Shown here: positions 1 through 5,103 of the stretch, one piece after another
Numbering within the stretch: position 1 is the first letter of the stretch
How the letters are laid out: each line of letters opens with the position of its first letter
Assembly: GCA_944323585.1 (NCBI GenBank)
Contig: CALUTA010000114.1
Coordinates: 1-5,118 of the forward strand
DNA from: Candidatus Gastranaerophilales bacterium
GTDB taxonomy: Bacteria; Cyanobacteriota; Vampirovibrionia; Gastranaerophilales; Gastranaerophilaceae
Length of the DNA stretch: 5,118 nt
Reading direction: 5' to 3'
Program-made: the position numbers and the translations under genes
Notes under the pieces: generated by a model
The model's input: only the letters and a program-made list of their open reading frames with translations
Database searches by the model: none
What the model was told of the DNA's origin: nothing

Positions 1-194
1 AGAAAATCACTCTCCATCTGCATATCGGTGAAGATTACATCATAAGGCGAGTCAATGTTTAGCGTAATTTTGTCAAGACCTTCTTTTGCACTTTTTGCCG
101 TATCAATCTCAGTGTCAGGCGGAAGGATATGTTTTAGGGCATTCATGTGGTATTCTACCCAGCCGCTTGAGTCGTCCGTTACAAGTATTTTCAT
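1..194 (-). CDS. Response regulator receiver domain protein (5' part only; C-terminus beyond left edge)
   Basis: This is the first 64 codons of a minus-strand gene that runs off the left edge. The protein starts MKILVTDDSSGW, the usual beta-1 strand of a CheY-like receiver with the acidic pair Asp7-Asp8 that binds magnesium. Further on, YDVIFTDMQM gives the beta-3 strand with the likely phospho-acceptor Asp57. It should therefore accept phosphate from a sensor kinase in the cytoplasm. The output domain (DNA-binding, enzymatic or none) lies outside the window, so the process it controls cannot be told. The ATG is set by the receiver N-terminus; no alternative ATG, GTG or TTG lies upstream in frame before a stop at 255-257. 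There is no Shine-Dalgarno sequence before it, and a -10-like element ends 7 bases upstream. It follows the terminator of the Hsp20 gene, so it is probably a separate transcription unit. Confidence 0.85.
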   Translation of the reverse strand, partial: MKILVTDDSSGWVEYHMNALKHILPPDTEIDTAKSAKEGLDKITLNIDSPYDVIFTDMQMESDF

Positions 195-211
195 AAACCA
201 AATTTTAGCAT
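195..211 (-). promoter_or_regulatory. Candidate extended -10 promoter giving a leaderless response-regulator mRNA
   Basis: Read on the minus strand, positions 210-202 are TGCTAAAAT, an extended -10 element (TGn plus TAAAAT, 5 of 6 to TATAAT). Seven bases separate the hexamer from the ATG at 194, so transcription should begin at or one base before the start codon. No convincing -35 is seen; the expected place falls inside the terminator hairpin of the upstream gene, but extended -10 promoters can do without one. This is inference from position and motif only. Confidence 0.45.
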
Positions 212-240
212 AAAAAAACCGGATTTTTATCCGGTTTTTT
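212..240 (-). terminator. Intrinsic terminator of the membrane Hsp20 gene
   Basis: A perfect inverted repeat pairs 213-224 with 229-240 around a TTTT loop (225-228). The core stem is CCGGAT/ATCCGG flanked by A-tract/T-tract. On the minus strand the RNA ends in seven U residues (218-212), and the stop codon of the Hsp20 gene is only 6 bases before the hairpin. Because both flanks are A/T runs it could in principle also work on the plus strand, but no plus-strand gene enters it. Confidence 0.9.
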
Positions 241-246
241 ATTTTT

Positions 247-792
247 CTAATCGTCTACTGGAATAATTATTATATATTTATCCCCGTCTTTAAACTTGCT
301 CATTTCGCTGATTTTTGCGTCATCAGGGAAAATAAAACTTTGCGTGAAACGGATTATTGCGCTTTTGTTGCGCTTTTTTGTTTCACCTGCCGCAGTTACT
401 GTTAATTTGTTTCCTTCTGTTGTAACTTCTACGTTTTTTTCGTCATTGTCAAAAGGTTTGAGGTTGATGATAATTTTGTAGGCATCGTCGGTCTTTTCAG
501 TGTGAACGATTTGTCCTGCTTTGTTTTCCAGAAGGTCGGCCCTTTCAAAATCTCTTCTTGCAACTTTTTCTGCCATACGGGCTTCTTTCATCATCATTCT
601 GTCCATTTTTCTCATCTGAACCATCGGATCAAGCATTCTTTTGTAATGCCAGTCGGTGACTACATAAAATGCTGCAAATGCACCTAAAAATGTTAATATC
701 CCGACCAGAATGTGCCGGAGAACCGGATGTCCGCATAAAAAACAGTTTTCAGCTTTGTGCTCATGACTGTTTTCGTAATTGTTTTCGTCCAT
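247..792 (-). CDS. Membrane-anchored Hsp20/alpha-crystallin-like protein with Cys/His-rich N-terminus
   Basis: The 181-residue protein has an unusual layout. Residues 1-27 are acidic and carry His10, His12, Cys17, Cys20, His22 and His27, including CFLCGH, a possible metal site. Residues 28-46 form one hydrophobic membrane segment. Residues 51-90 are a charged, probably helical stretch with eight Met between 53 and 73. Residues 98-179 resemble an alpha-crystallin domain: YKIIINLKPF, then NKLTVTA, RFTQSFIFPDDAK and a final IIIIPV strand. Soluble small heat-shock proteins bind unfolding proteins; here the positive residues after the membrane segment suggest that the domain faces the cytoplasm, tethered to the membrane. 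A signal-peptidase-like AFA-A (38-41) leaves export as an alternative. The C-terminal I-x-I tail used for oligomer assembly is missing. The start is supported by AAAGGAG at 808-802, 9 bases upstream. A client-binding role is inferred from the fold, not shown. Confidence 0.8.
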   Translation of the reverse strand: MDENNYENSHEHKAENCFLCGHPVLRHILVGILTFLGAFAAFYVVTDWHYKRMLDPMVQMRKMDRMMMKEARMAEKVARRDFERADLLENKAGQIVHTEKTDDAYKIIINLKPFDNDEKNVEVTTEGNKLTVTAAGETKKRNKSAIIRFTQSFIFPDDAKISEMSKFKDGDKYIIIIPVDD

Positions 793-856
793 TTTTTAAA
801 ACTCCTTTCTTATCTTAACAACGTAATGATATTGCAAAGAGTTCTGTTCTGTCTAT

Positions 857-885
857 AGTTTAATCGGGTTAATACTTCTTAGCAA
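857..885 (-). promoter_or_regulatory. Candidate promoter of the membrane Hsp20 gene
   Basis: On the minus strand TTGCTA (885-880) and TAAACT (862-857) are separated by exactly 17 bases; each matches 4 of 6 sigma-70 consensus positions. Initiation near 850 would give a leader of about 58 bases that includes the Shine-Dalgarno sequence. The match is modest. No CIRCE-type operator was seen. It lies back to back with the RHH gene promoter. Confidence 0.35.
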
Positions 886-887
886 TC

Positions 888-916
888 TTGTCAAAATTTT
901 TAAAATATGTTACAAT
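888..916 (+). promoter_or_regulatory. Sigma-70-type promoter of the RHH regulator gene
   Basis: TTGTCA (888-893) and TACAAT (911-916) stand 17 bases apart, and TGT directly before TACAAT makes it an extended -10 as well. Transcription should begin near 921-923, leaving a leader of roughly 20 bases that contains GGAGGG (925-930), 10 bases before the ATG. An 11-base palindrome ATTTTTAAAAT (896-906) sits in the spacer and could be an operator for the RHH protein, but in such AT-rich sequence it may be chance. Confidence 0.7.
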
Positions 917-940
917 TATAGTATGGAGGGTTAGTGGAAA

Positions 941-1129
941 ATGGCAAAAATTTTAGTGACAATGCCTGATGAATTTTTGAATAGAGTTGACGGAGTTGCA
1001 AGCAGCGAACAACGTACAAGAAGTGAACTTATCCGTGAAGCGCTGAGAAGTTATATGAGAAGAACTTCTGCGCAGCAAATCCAAAAGGCACAGGATAATG
1101 CCCAAATTTTAGAACATATGCTGGATTAA
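941..1129 (+). CDS. Orphan ribbon-helix-helix (CopG/MetJ-type) DNA-binding regulator
   Basis: The 62-residue protein has the full ribbon-helix-helix pattern. KILVTMP (3-9) is the beta strand that enters the DNA major groove in a dimer, DEFLNRVDGVA (10-20) is the first helix, and TRSELIREALRSYMRR (26-41) is the second, preceded by the usual polar turn. The C-terminal 20 residues are polar and probably helical; in toxin-antitoxin systems this part binds the toxin. No toxin follows, because the next gene is convergent and begins 13 bases away, so it is either a stand-alone regulator or an antitoxin without an adjacent partner. A strong SD (GGAGGG) and a good promoter support the start; the in-frame ATG at 923 is blocked by TAG at 932. 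Self-regulation and control of the divergent Hsp20 gene are plausible inferences from position. Confidence 0.85.
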   Translation: MAKILVTMPDEFLNRVDGVASSEQRTRSELIREALRSYMRRTSAQQIQKAQDNAQILEHMLD

Positions 1130-1142
1130 GTTGGTTTGGATT

Positions 1143-2234
1143 TTATACGAAGTTTCTGTCAAGTTCGACTGTGTGGCGGATTATTGAATGCGCCGCAAGC
1201 AATAGATACGGACTGATTTCATTGGTGTGCGACATGTTTATTTTTGCATTCGTAACTTCGGGTTTCGGGGCATTATTTGAGGATTTTTTTGTGTCAAAAG
1301 ATATTACGGACTCCATTGAATAATGTTTTTGTTCGCTTTGCAGTCTTAAAAGCAGTTCATCTTTCGGGAACCTTTCCTCGCATTCAATATTTATATGGAC
1401 TGAATTTGAAGTTTCAAGAATGAGAACGGCCGTGACAGTCCCGTAATTCACAGTCGTAATAGTTATAATAAGCAGACTTTCGTCATCGTTTTCGCCTCCG
1501 GCTGCGGTTTCAATCTCAAGGTCAAATCCTGCGCCTTCGTGCAGAGGAAGCCACGGAAGATAAAGAAGCATAAGTGTTTTCAGTGTTTGCGCCGGATTGT
1601 CGGTTGAGGCAAGCGCAATACTTGCATTGATGAGTTTTGCCGTGTCTTTCAGCTGGCTGAGGTCATTCACACCGCTTTTTGAGGCGGAAGTCATTGCAAG
1701 AATAAGTTTAGTAATTGCGTCTTTACCGTTTGCCTGAATAAGAGAAGCAATATCTGCAATATTTATCAGTTGATTTGGCGAAATTTGCAGATTTTTTATT
1801 GTATTTGCAAGCTGGCTGTTCATCTGATTTTTGAGCATTGTTTGAATTTCTGTTGTCGAAAGCCCCTGAAGCTGTGCAAGAATTTGTGCCTGCGTTTGAG
1901 AAAGAAGGTTTTTTCTTGCCGCAAGCTGTTGTTCAAAAAGCCTATTAAATTGCACCTGATTAAGATTTTTCTGGAGCATAAACATCAATTCGTTAAGATT
2001 TTTGGGTAATTTCATCAGGTCTTTAATATAAACTGACCGGTCGCCTCCTGAAAGCGCACCCATCTGAATATCAGCAGAAGCTGAAGAGCTAAATGATGTT
2101 TGGGAGGCACCTGATGAGGCCTGCGCCGAAGCGGAAGTATTTGAAGACGGCACACCGCTTCCTGAAACGGGTTTTACCGTTTTGTAGTTTATGATAAATT
2201 TTGAAATCATACTTCCAAGATTAAAGTTTTCCAT
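1143..2234 (-). CDS. Unassigned protein with Ser/Ala-rich linker and FliK-like C-terminal region
   Basis: I do not recognise this 363-residue protein with confidence. Residues 24-55 are a Ser/Ala-rich, probably disordered linker. Residues 83-150 are Gln/Leu/Asn-rich and probably helical. Residues 222-312 look like a compact alpha/beta domain: LLYLPWLPLHEG, a strand, VNYGTVTAVLILE, then HINIECEERFP and a helix. This order resembles the C-terminal domain of flagellar hook-length control proteins (FliK: strand, LG-V-v-l strand, strand, helix), and the low-complexity N-terminal part fits FliK's ruler region. No signal peptide or membrane segment is clear, and no other flagellar gene is in the window. 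The ATG is the most upstream possible because an in-frame TAA lies at 2246-2244. No SD precedes it. It could be the last gene of the rib cluster (32 bases after the acetyltransferase) or use its own promoter. FliK-like is a tentative call. Confidence 0.7.
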   Translation of the reverse strand: MENFNLGSMISKFIINYKTVKPVSGSGVPSSNTSASAQASSGASQTSFSSSASADIQMGALSGGDRSVYIKDLMKLPKNLNELMFMLQKNLNQVQFNRLFEQQLAARKNLLSQTQAQILAQLQGLSTTEIQTMLKNQMNSQLANTIKNLQISPNQLINIADIASLIQANGKDAITKLILAMTSASKSGVNDLSQLKDTAKLINASIALASTDNPAQTLKTLMLLYLPWLPLHEGAGFDLEIETAAGGENDDESLLIITITTVNYGTVTAVLILETSNSVHINIECEERFPKDELLLRLQSEQKHYSMESVISFDTKKSSNNAPKPEVTNAKINMSHTNEISPYLLLAAHSIIRHTVELDRNFV

Positions 2235-2240
2235 ATATAG

Positions 2241-2269
2241 ATTTTAACGGATTTTGTGAAAAAAGTCTA
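2241..2269 (-). promoter_or_regulatory. Candidate leaderless promoter of the FliK-like gene
   Basis: On the minus strand TAGACT (2269-2264, 4 of 6 to TTGACA) and TAAAAT (2246-2241, 5 of 6 to TATAAT) are 17 bases apart. The -10 ends exactly 6 bases before the ATG at 2234, placing +1 on the A of the start codon. The -35 begins with the TAG stop codon of the acetyltransferase gene. No SD is present, which fits a leaderless transcript, although read-through from upstream remains possible. Confidence 0.45.
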
Positions 2270-3259
2270 TTTTCTGATTGGAAGGTATGATTGAGGGTAG
2301 TTGTAATCTTCTTTGAAGCCGAGATGTCTGTACATCTTGAGCGCCTGAAAATTATTGGTTTCAGTGCAGGTGTTGACTTCCGTAATAGGTTTTTCTCCGC
2401 TGTCTGCCCATTTGAGAAGCTGTTCAACAGAGGCTTTCAGCATATGTTTGGACAGGCCTCTTCCCTGATGTTCTTTTTTAATTGCGACAATTGGAATATT
2501 TGCAATTTGTCCGCCCGTAAGGTTCATAAAACAAAATCCTACGGGGGTTCCGCTGCACATAAGCACGCTTGTGGCTTCAGGCAAAAATTCAGCATAAATA
2601 TTGTGAACAATCTTGTCAATGATATCACGTGTACCGTCAAGGGTTGTAAATCTAGGGTCAAACAGTGCATCTGCGCTTGTTGTAAAAGCATCATGGACAA
2701 TTTCTACAGCGTTGTTAAAATACTCATCAGACCAGCTTACAACCCTGTAGCATGAATTCAGATCTGTAAGCTCAGTTAATTTAAGAATATCACGTGAATT
2801 TGTTCCGCTCATCATAAATCTTAACACTGCAATACCGACAAATTTAAAACCGAATCTTGCAATTTCTCCGATTAAGGTTTTTTGTGAGCCAAGCATAGGG
2901 TAGCAGACTATTTTTTCACGTCTGGCGTTGCGGGTTTCACTCAAAAATTCTTCAATCAGCGCCTTGCTTCTGGGAAGCATACTTTCCATATTCAGAGAAT
3001 GTATAATATTCAATTCTATAGCCTCCGAAATTGCTGTTGTATATACCAGAAAAGCTTTTGGTATATCATCTTCAAACAAAACGATACAATTAATGAGTTC
3101 TTTTTCTATAGCATCAATAAAGCCTTCATAATCCAGCGGTTCCAGTTCAAATTTGTATTCAATAATTGCTCTGTTTCTAAAATCATTGTAAACTGCTGCA
3201 AAAGCTTTATAATCCTGTTCTTCTAAAGGTCTGGTTGCATAAACTATATTGTTTGTCAT
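2267..3259 (-). CDS. GNAT-family N-acetyltransferase with two GNAT-like halves
   Basis: The 330-residue protein is about twice the size of a single GNAT domain. The C-terminal half (about 165-330) has the usual acetyl-CoA elements: the strand IPIVAI, then KEHQGRGLSKHML (262-274) as the pyrophosphate-binding loop and helix, and later NNFQALKMYRHLGF (302-315) as motif B, ending in YPQSYLP. The N-terminal half (about 1-150) also reads like a GNAT fold (TRPLEEQDYKAF start, strands near 59-75, and a FGFKFVG ending) but lacks the G-x-G loop, so it is probably a degenerate copy. It should transfer an acyl group from acyl-CoA to an amine; the substrate is unknown. An SD-like AAAAGGAAAA lies 7 bases before the ATG. 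It follows ribBA by 36 bases with no terminator between, so co-transcription is likely; whether it acts on a flavin pathway intermediate or something unrelated cannot be said. Confidence 0.85.
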   Translation of the reverse strand: MTNNIVYATRPLEEQDYKAFAAVYNDFRNRAIIEYKFELEPLDYEGFIDAIEKELINCIVLFEDDIPKAFLVYTTAISEAIELNIIHSLNMESMLPRSKALIEEFLSETRNARREKIVCYPMLGSQKTLIGEIARFGFKFVGIAVLRFMMSGTNSRDILKLTELTDLNSCYRVVSWSDEYFNNAVEIVHDAFTTSADALFDPRFTTLDGTRDIIDKIVHNIYAEFLPEATSVLMCSGTPVGFCFMNLTGGQIANIPIVAIKKEHQGRGLSKHMLKASVEQLLKWADSGEKPITEVNTCTETNNFQALKMYRHLGFKEDYNYPQSYLPIRK

Positions 3260-3295
3260 AAATTTTCCTTTTTGTTAACCCCTCATATTTTTTAT

Positions 3296-4504
3296 TTAAA
3301 ACATATGATGCATTTTTTCTTTTTTTGTATTCATATATTTTTTATTGTATTCATTGATTTCAGGAGTTAATTTTACTATATCGTGGATAGTTAATCCATA
3401 GCCCTTAAGGGCTATTATTTTTTTAGGATTATTAGTAATAAGGTTAAAATTATTAAATCCAAGATCGGAAATTATCTGCGCACCCATTCCGTAATCTCTC
3501 AAATCAGCCTTAAACCCGAGAGAAAGGTTAGCTTCAACAGTATCCTGTCCGCATTCCTGAAGTTTGTAGGCTTTAATTTTGTTGACAATACCGATACCTC
3601 GGCCTTCGTGGCCTTTCATGTAGATAAGGGCGCCTTTTCCGTAGTCGTTAATGAGTTTAAGGGCGCTGTGAAGCTGATAGTTGCAGTCGCATTTAAGACT
3701 GTGGAAAATATCTCCGGTCAGACATTCGCTGTGAACCCTGATGAGGGGAATTTTGTCGCTTCCGTCATCTTTAACAAGAGCAACGCTTTCCTGACCCGTA
3801 AGATGATTTACGTAGCCGTAAATTTCAAATTCGCCGAATTGTGTGGGCAGATGCGCTTCAGCCTCACGGGTTACGATTTTTTCATTCTTAAGCCTGTAAG
3901 CAATGAGTTCCGCGACCGTAATGAACTTGATATTGTGTTTTTGGGCAAATTCAAAAAGTTCATCACGTTTTGCCATATGTCCGTCACGTCCCATAATTTC
4001 GCACATCGGGCCTGCAGGAATATGGCCTGCAAGCTTTGCAAGGTCAACAACTGCTTCTGTGTGGCCTGTTCTTTGCAGAACACCGCCTTTTCTTGCAACG
4101 CATGGGAAAAGATGTCCGGGGCGTCTTAAGTCTGACGGAACAGCATCAGGAGCAAGCGCAACCTCAATTGTCTTGGCCCTGTCAAAAGCCGAAATCCCTG
4201 TTGTGACACCATATTTTTCAGCAGCGTCAATGCTTACCGTAAAGGCTGTTTTCATCCCTTCAGTATTTTGTTCCACCATTTGCGGAAGGTCGAGTTTTTC
4301 AGCCAGTTCGGGAGAAATCGCAAGACAAATAAGCCCTTTGGCATTTTCAGCCATAAATTTAATTATCTCGGGGGTCACCATCTGGCCTGAACATATCAAA
4401 TCACCTTCATTTTCACGATCTTCATCATCTGCGACAATTATCATTTTGCCGTTTTTGAAATCTTCAATAGCTTCTTCAATTGTGTTAAATTTTACTTCAC
4501 TCAT
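3296..4504 (-). CDS. ribBA: Bifunctional 3,4-dihydroxy-2-butanone-4-phosphate synthase / GTP cyclohydrolase II
   Basis: This 402-residue fusion supplies both precursors of riboflavin. Residues 1-205 are the DHBP synthase, turning ribulose 5-phosphate into 3,4-dihydroxy-2-butanone 4-phosphate plus formate: DDEDRENEGD (26-35) holds the metal-binding acidic residues, followed by TGISAFDRA, DLRRPGHLFP and RTGHTE with His148. Residues 206-402 are GTP cyclohydrolase II, opening GTP to the pyrimidine precursor: Cys261, Cys272 and Cys274 form the zinc site (C-x10-C-x-C), then HEGRGIG (299-305), LRDYGMGAQ and TNNPKK (357-362). All key residues are present, so both halves look active. Length is typical. 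The preferred start is the ATG at 4504-4502, which overlaps the ribE stop as TGATG and so suggests translational coupling; a GTG at 4507 directly before it in frame is the alternative. No good SD is seen. Confidence 0.96.
   Translation of the reverse strand: MSEVKFNTIEEAIEDFKNGKMIIVADDEDRENEGDLICSGQMVTPEIIKFMAENAKGLICLAISPELAEKLDLPQMVEQNTEGMKTAFTVSIDAAEKYGVTTGISAFDRAKTIEVALAPDAVPSDLRRPGHLFPCVARKGGVLQRTGHTEAVVDLAKLAGHIPAGPMCEIMGRDGHMAKRDELFEFAQKHNIKFITVAELIAYRLKNEKIVTREAEAHLPTQFGEFEIYGYVNHLTGQESVALVKDDGSDKIPLIRVHSECLTGDIFHSLKCDCNYQLHSALKLINDYGKGALIYMKGHEGRGIGIVNKIKAYKLQECGQDTVEANLSLGFKADLRDYGMGAQIISDLGFNNFNLITNNPKKIIALKGYGLTIHDIVKLTPEINEYNKKYMNTKKEKMHHMF
3398..3424 (+). terminator. Terminator-like hairpin on the strand antisense to ribBA
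   Basis: ATAGCCCTTAAGGGCTAT (3398-3415) is a perfect 18-base palindrome, which as RNA gives a 7-base-pair stem with a TTAA loop. On the plus strand it is followed at once by a run of nine T broken by one A (TATTTTTTT, 3415-3424 region). This is the form of an intrinsic terminator, but it lies inside ribBA and points against it. The coding residues here (IIALKGYG) are partly conserved in the family, so it may be chance. Confidence 0.4.
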
Positions 4505-4507
4505 CAC
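4502..4507 (-). promoter_or_regulatory. ribE-ribBA stop/start overlap (TGATG)
   Basis: The ribE stop TGA (4506-4504) shares its last base with the ribBA ATG (4504-4502). With no clear Shine-Dalgarno sequence for ribBA, ribosomes finishing ribE probably reinitiate on ribBA, which would keep the two enzymes in proportion. The overlap is direct; coupling is inference. Confidence 0.7.
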
Positions 4508-5103
4508 ATAAACCCGTTTTCTTTCAAAAAGTCTTCCGTAATATTATTATTTTGCGAATATAAAAATTTTTCAACATACCTGCCGAGAATATCAGTTTCA
4601 ATATTTACTAAATCACCAGTCTTTAAATATTTGAGGTTTGTGTTTTCAAGCGTGTGAGGAATAATTGCAACGGAAAAAGTATTATTTTCATTTTGTGCAA
4701 CTGTTAAGCTGACCCCGTTTACGGTGATTGAACCTTTATAAACAATGTATTTGGCGAGATTTTCAGGGACTTTAAAAGTCATATTCCCGAGATATTCGGC
4801 TGTTCCGTCAACGTGCCCCTGTACAAAATGACCGCCGATTCTTGTCGAAGGAGTTAAGGCGCGTTCAAGATTTACAATTTGTCCGGTTTTAAAGTTTTTG
4901 AAAGTAGTAATTGAAAAAGTTTCTGAACTCACATCAGCCGAAAAATAATTTGAAGTTATATTAACAACCGTCTGACAGCACCCGTCAATTGCAATACTGT
5001 CGCCAATTTGAGTATTTTCAAGAACTTTTTTGCATTCAATTACCAGTTCTCTGCCGTTAAAATTTTTTACTTTGCCTGTTTCTTCCACAATTCCCGTAAA
5101 CAT
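4504..5103 (-). CDS. ribE: Riboflavin synthase alpha chain
   Basis: This 199-residue enzyme performs the last step of riboflavin synthesis, the dismutation of two 6,7-dimethyl-8-ribityllumazines to riboflavin and the pyrimidinedione, in the cytoplasm. The two internally related lumazine-binding halves are visible. The first has MFTGIVEE at the start, DGCCQTVV (40-47), SSETF and NLERAL. The second has RIGGHFVQGHVDG, KGSITVNGVSLTV, IPHTLENTNL and NIETDILGRYVEK with the conserved Asp, and the C-terminus ends in the usual ITEDFLKENGF. It is slightly shorter than the common 200-220 residues but complete. Gln44 stands where Leu is common (CLTV). The start is certain from the family N-terminus and a TAG in frame at 5115-5113, yet no SD precedes it. 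Some bacteria call this gene ribC or ribB. It heads the cluster with ribBA; ribD and ribH are not seen. Confidence 0.96.
   Translation of the reverse strand: MFTGIVEETGKVKNFNGRELVIECKKVLENTQIGDSIAIDGCCQTVVNITSNYFSADVSSETFSITTFKNFKTGQIVNLERALTPSTRIGGHFVQGHVDGTAEYLGNMTFKVPENLAKYIVYKGSITVNGVSLTVAQNENNTFSVAIIPHTLENTNLKYLKTGDLVNIETDILGRYVEKFLYSQNNNITEDFLKENGFM

Noticed and set aside
358..380. Direct repeat of TTGCGCTTTT within the Hsp20 gene
   Set aside because: It encodes a Lys/Arg/Asn/Lys-Ser-Ala stretch in the loop of the alpha-crystallin domain; too short and AT/Lys-driven to call a functional repeat.
812..820. TGTTAAGAT on the minus strand as an extended -10 for the Hsp20 gene
   Set aside because: Transcription would begin inside the Shine-Dalgarno sequence and remove it, and no -35 is present at the right distance.
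941..1129. RHH gene as half of a toxin-antitoxin pair
   Set aside because: No toxin gene follows or precedes it: the next gene is convergent and large, and the upstream gene is a divergent Hsp20-like protein that resembles no known toxin.
2221..2427. 68-codon minus-strand frame spanning the acetyltransferase end and the FliK-like start
   Set aside because: It overlaps both genes in another frame and has no recognisable content.
2291..2755. 154-codon plus-strand open frame opposite the acetyltransferase gene
   Set aside because: Cys/Phe-rich translation without any domain, with no SD, opposite a well-supported gene.
2621..2797. ATATCACGTG occurs twice (near 2622 and 2788)
   Set aside because: Both copies encode the same short peptide pattern (RDI) in the same gene. 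This looks like shared codons, not a regulatory repeat.
4009..4042. Repeated GGCCTGCA and a CCTGCAGG palindrome in ribBA
   Set aside because: Located in the conserved AGHIPAGP coding segment; explained by repeated Ala-Gly codons and not followed by a T-run.
3608..4511. Long plus-strand open frames opposite ribBA
   Set aside because: They lie wholly within the intact, strongly conserved ribBA frame on the other strand and their translations show no recognisable domain. They are shadows.
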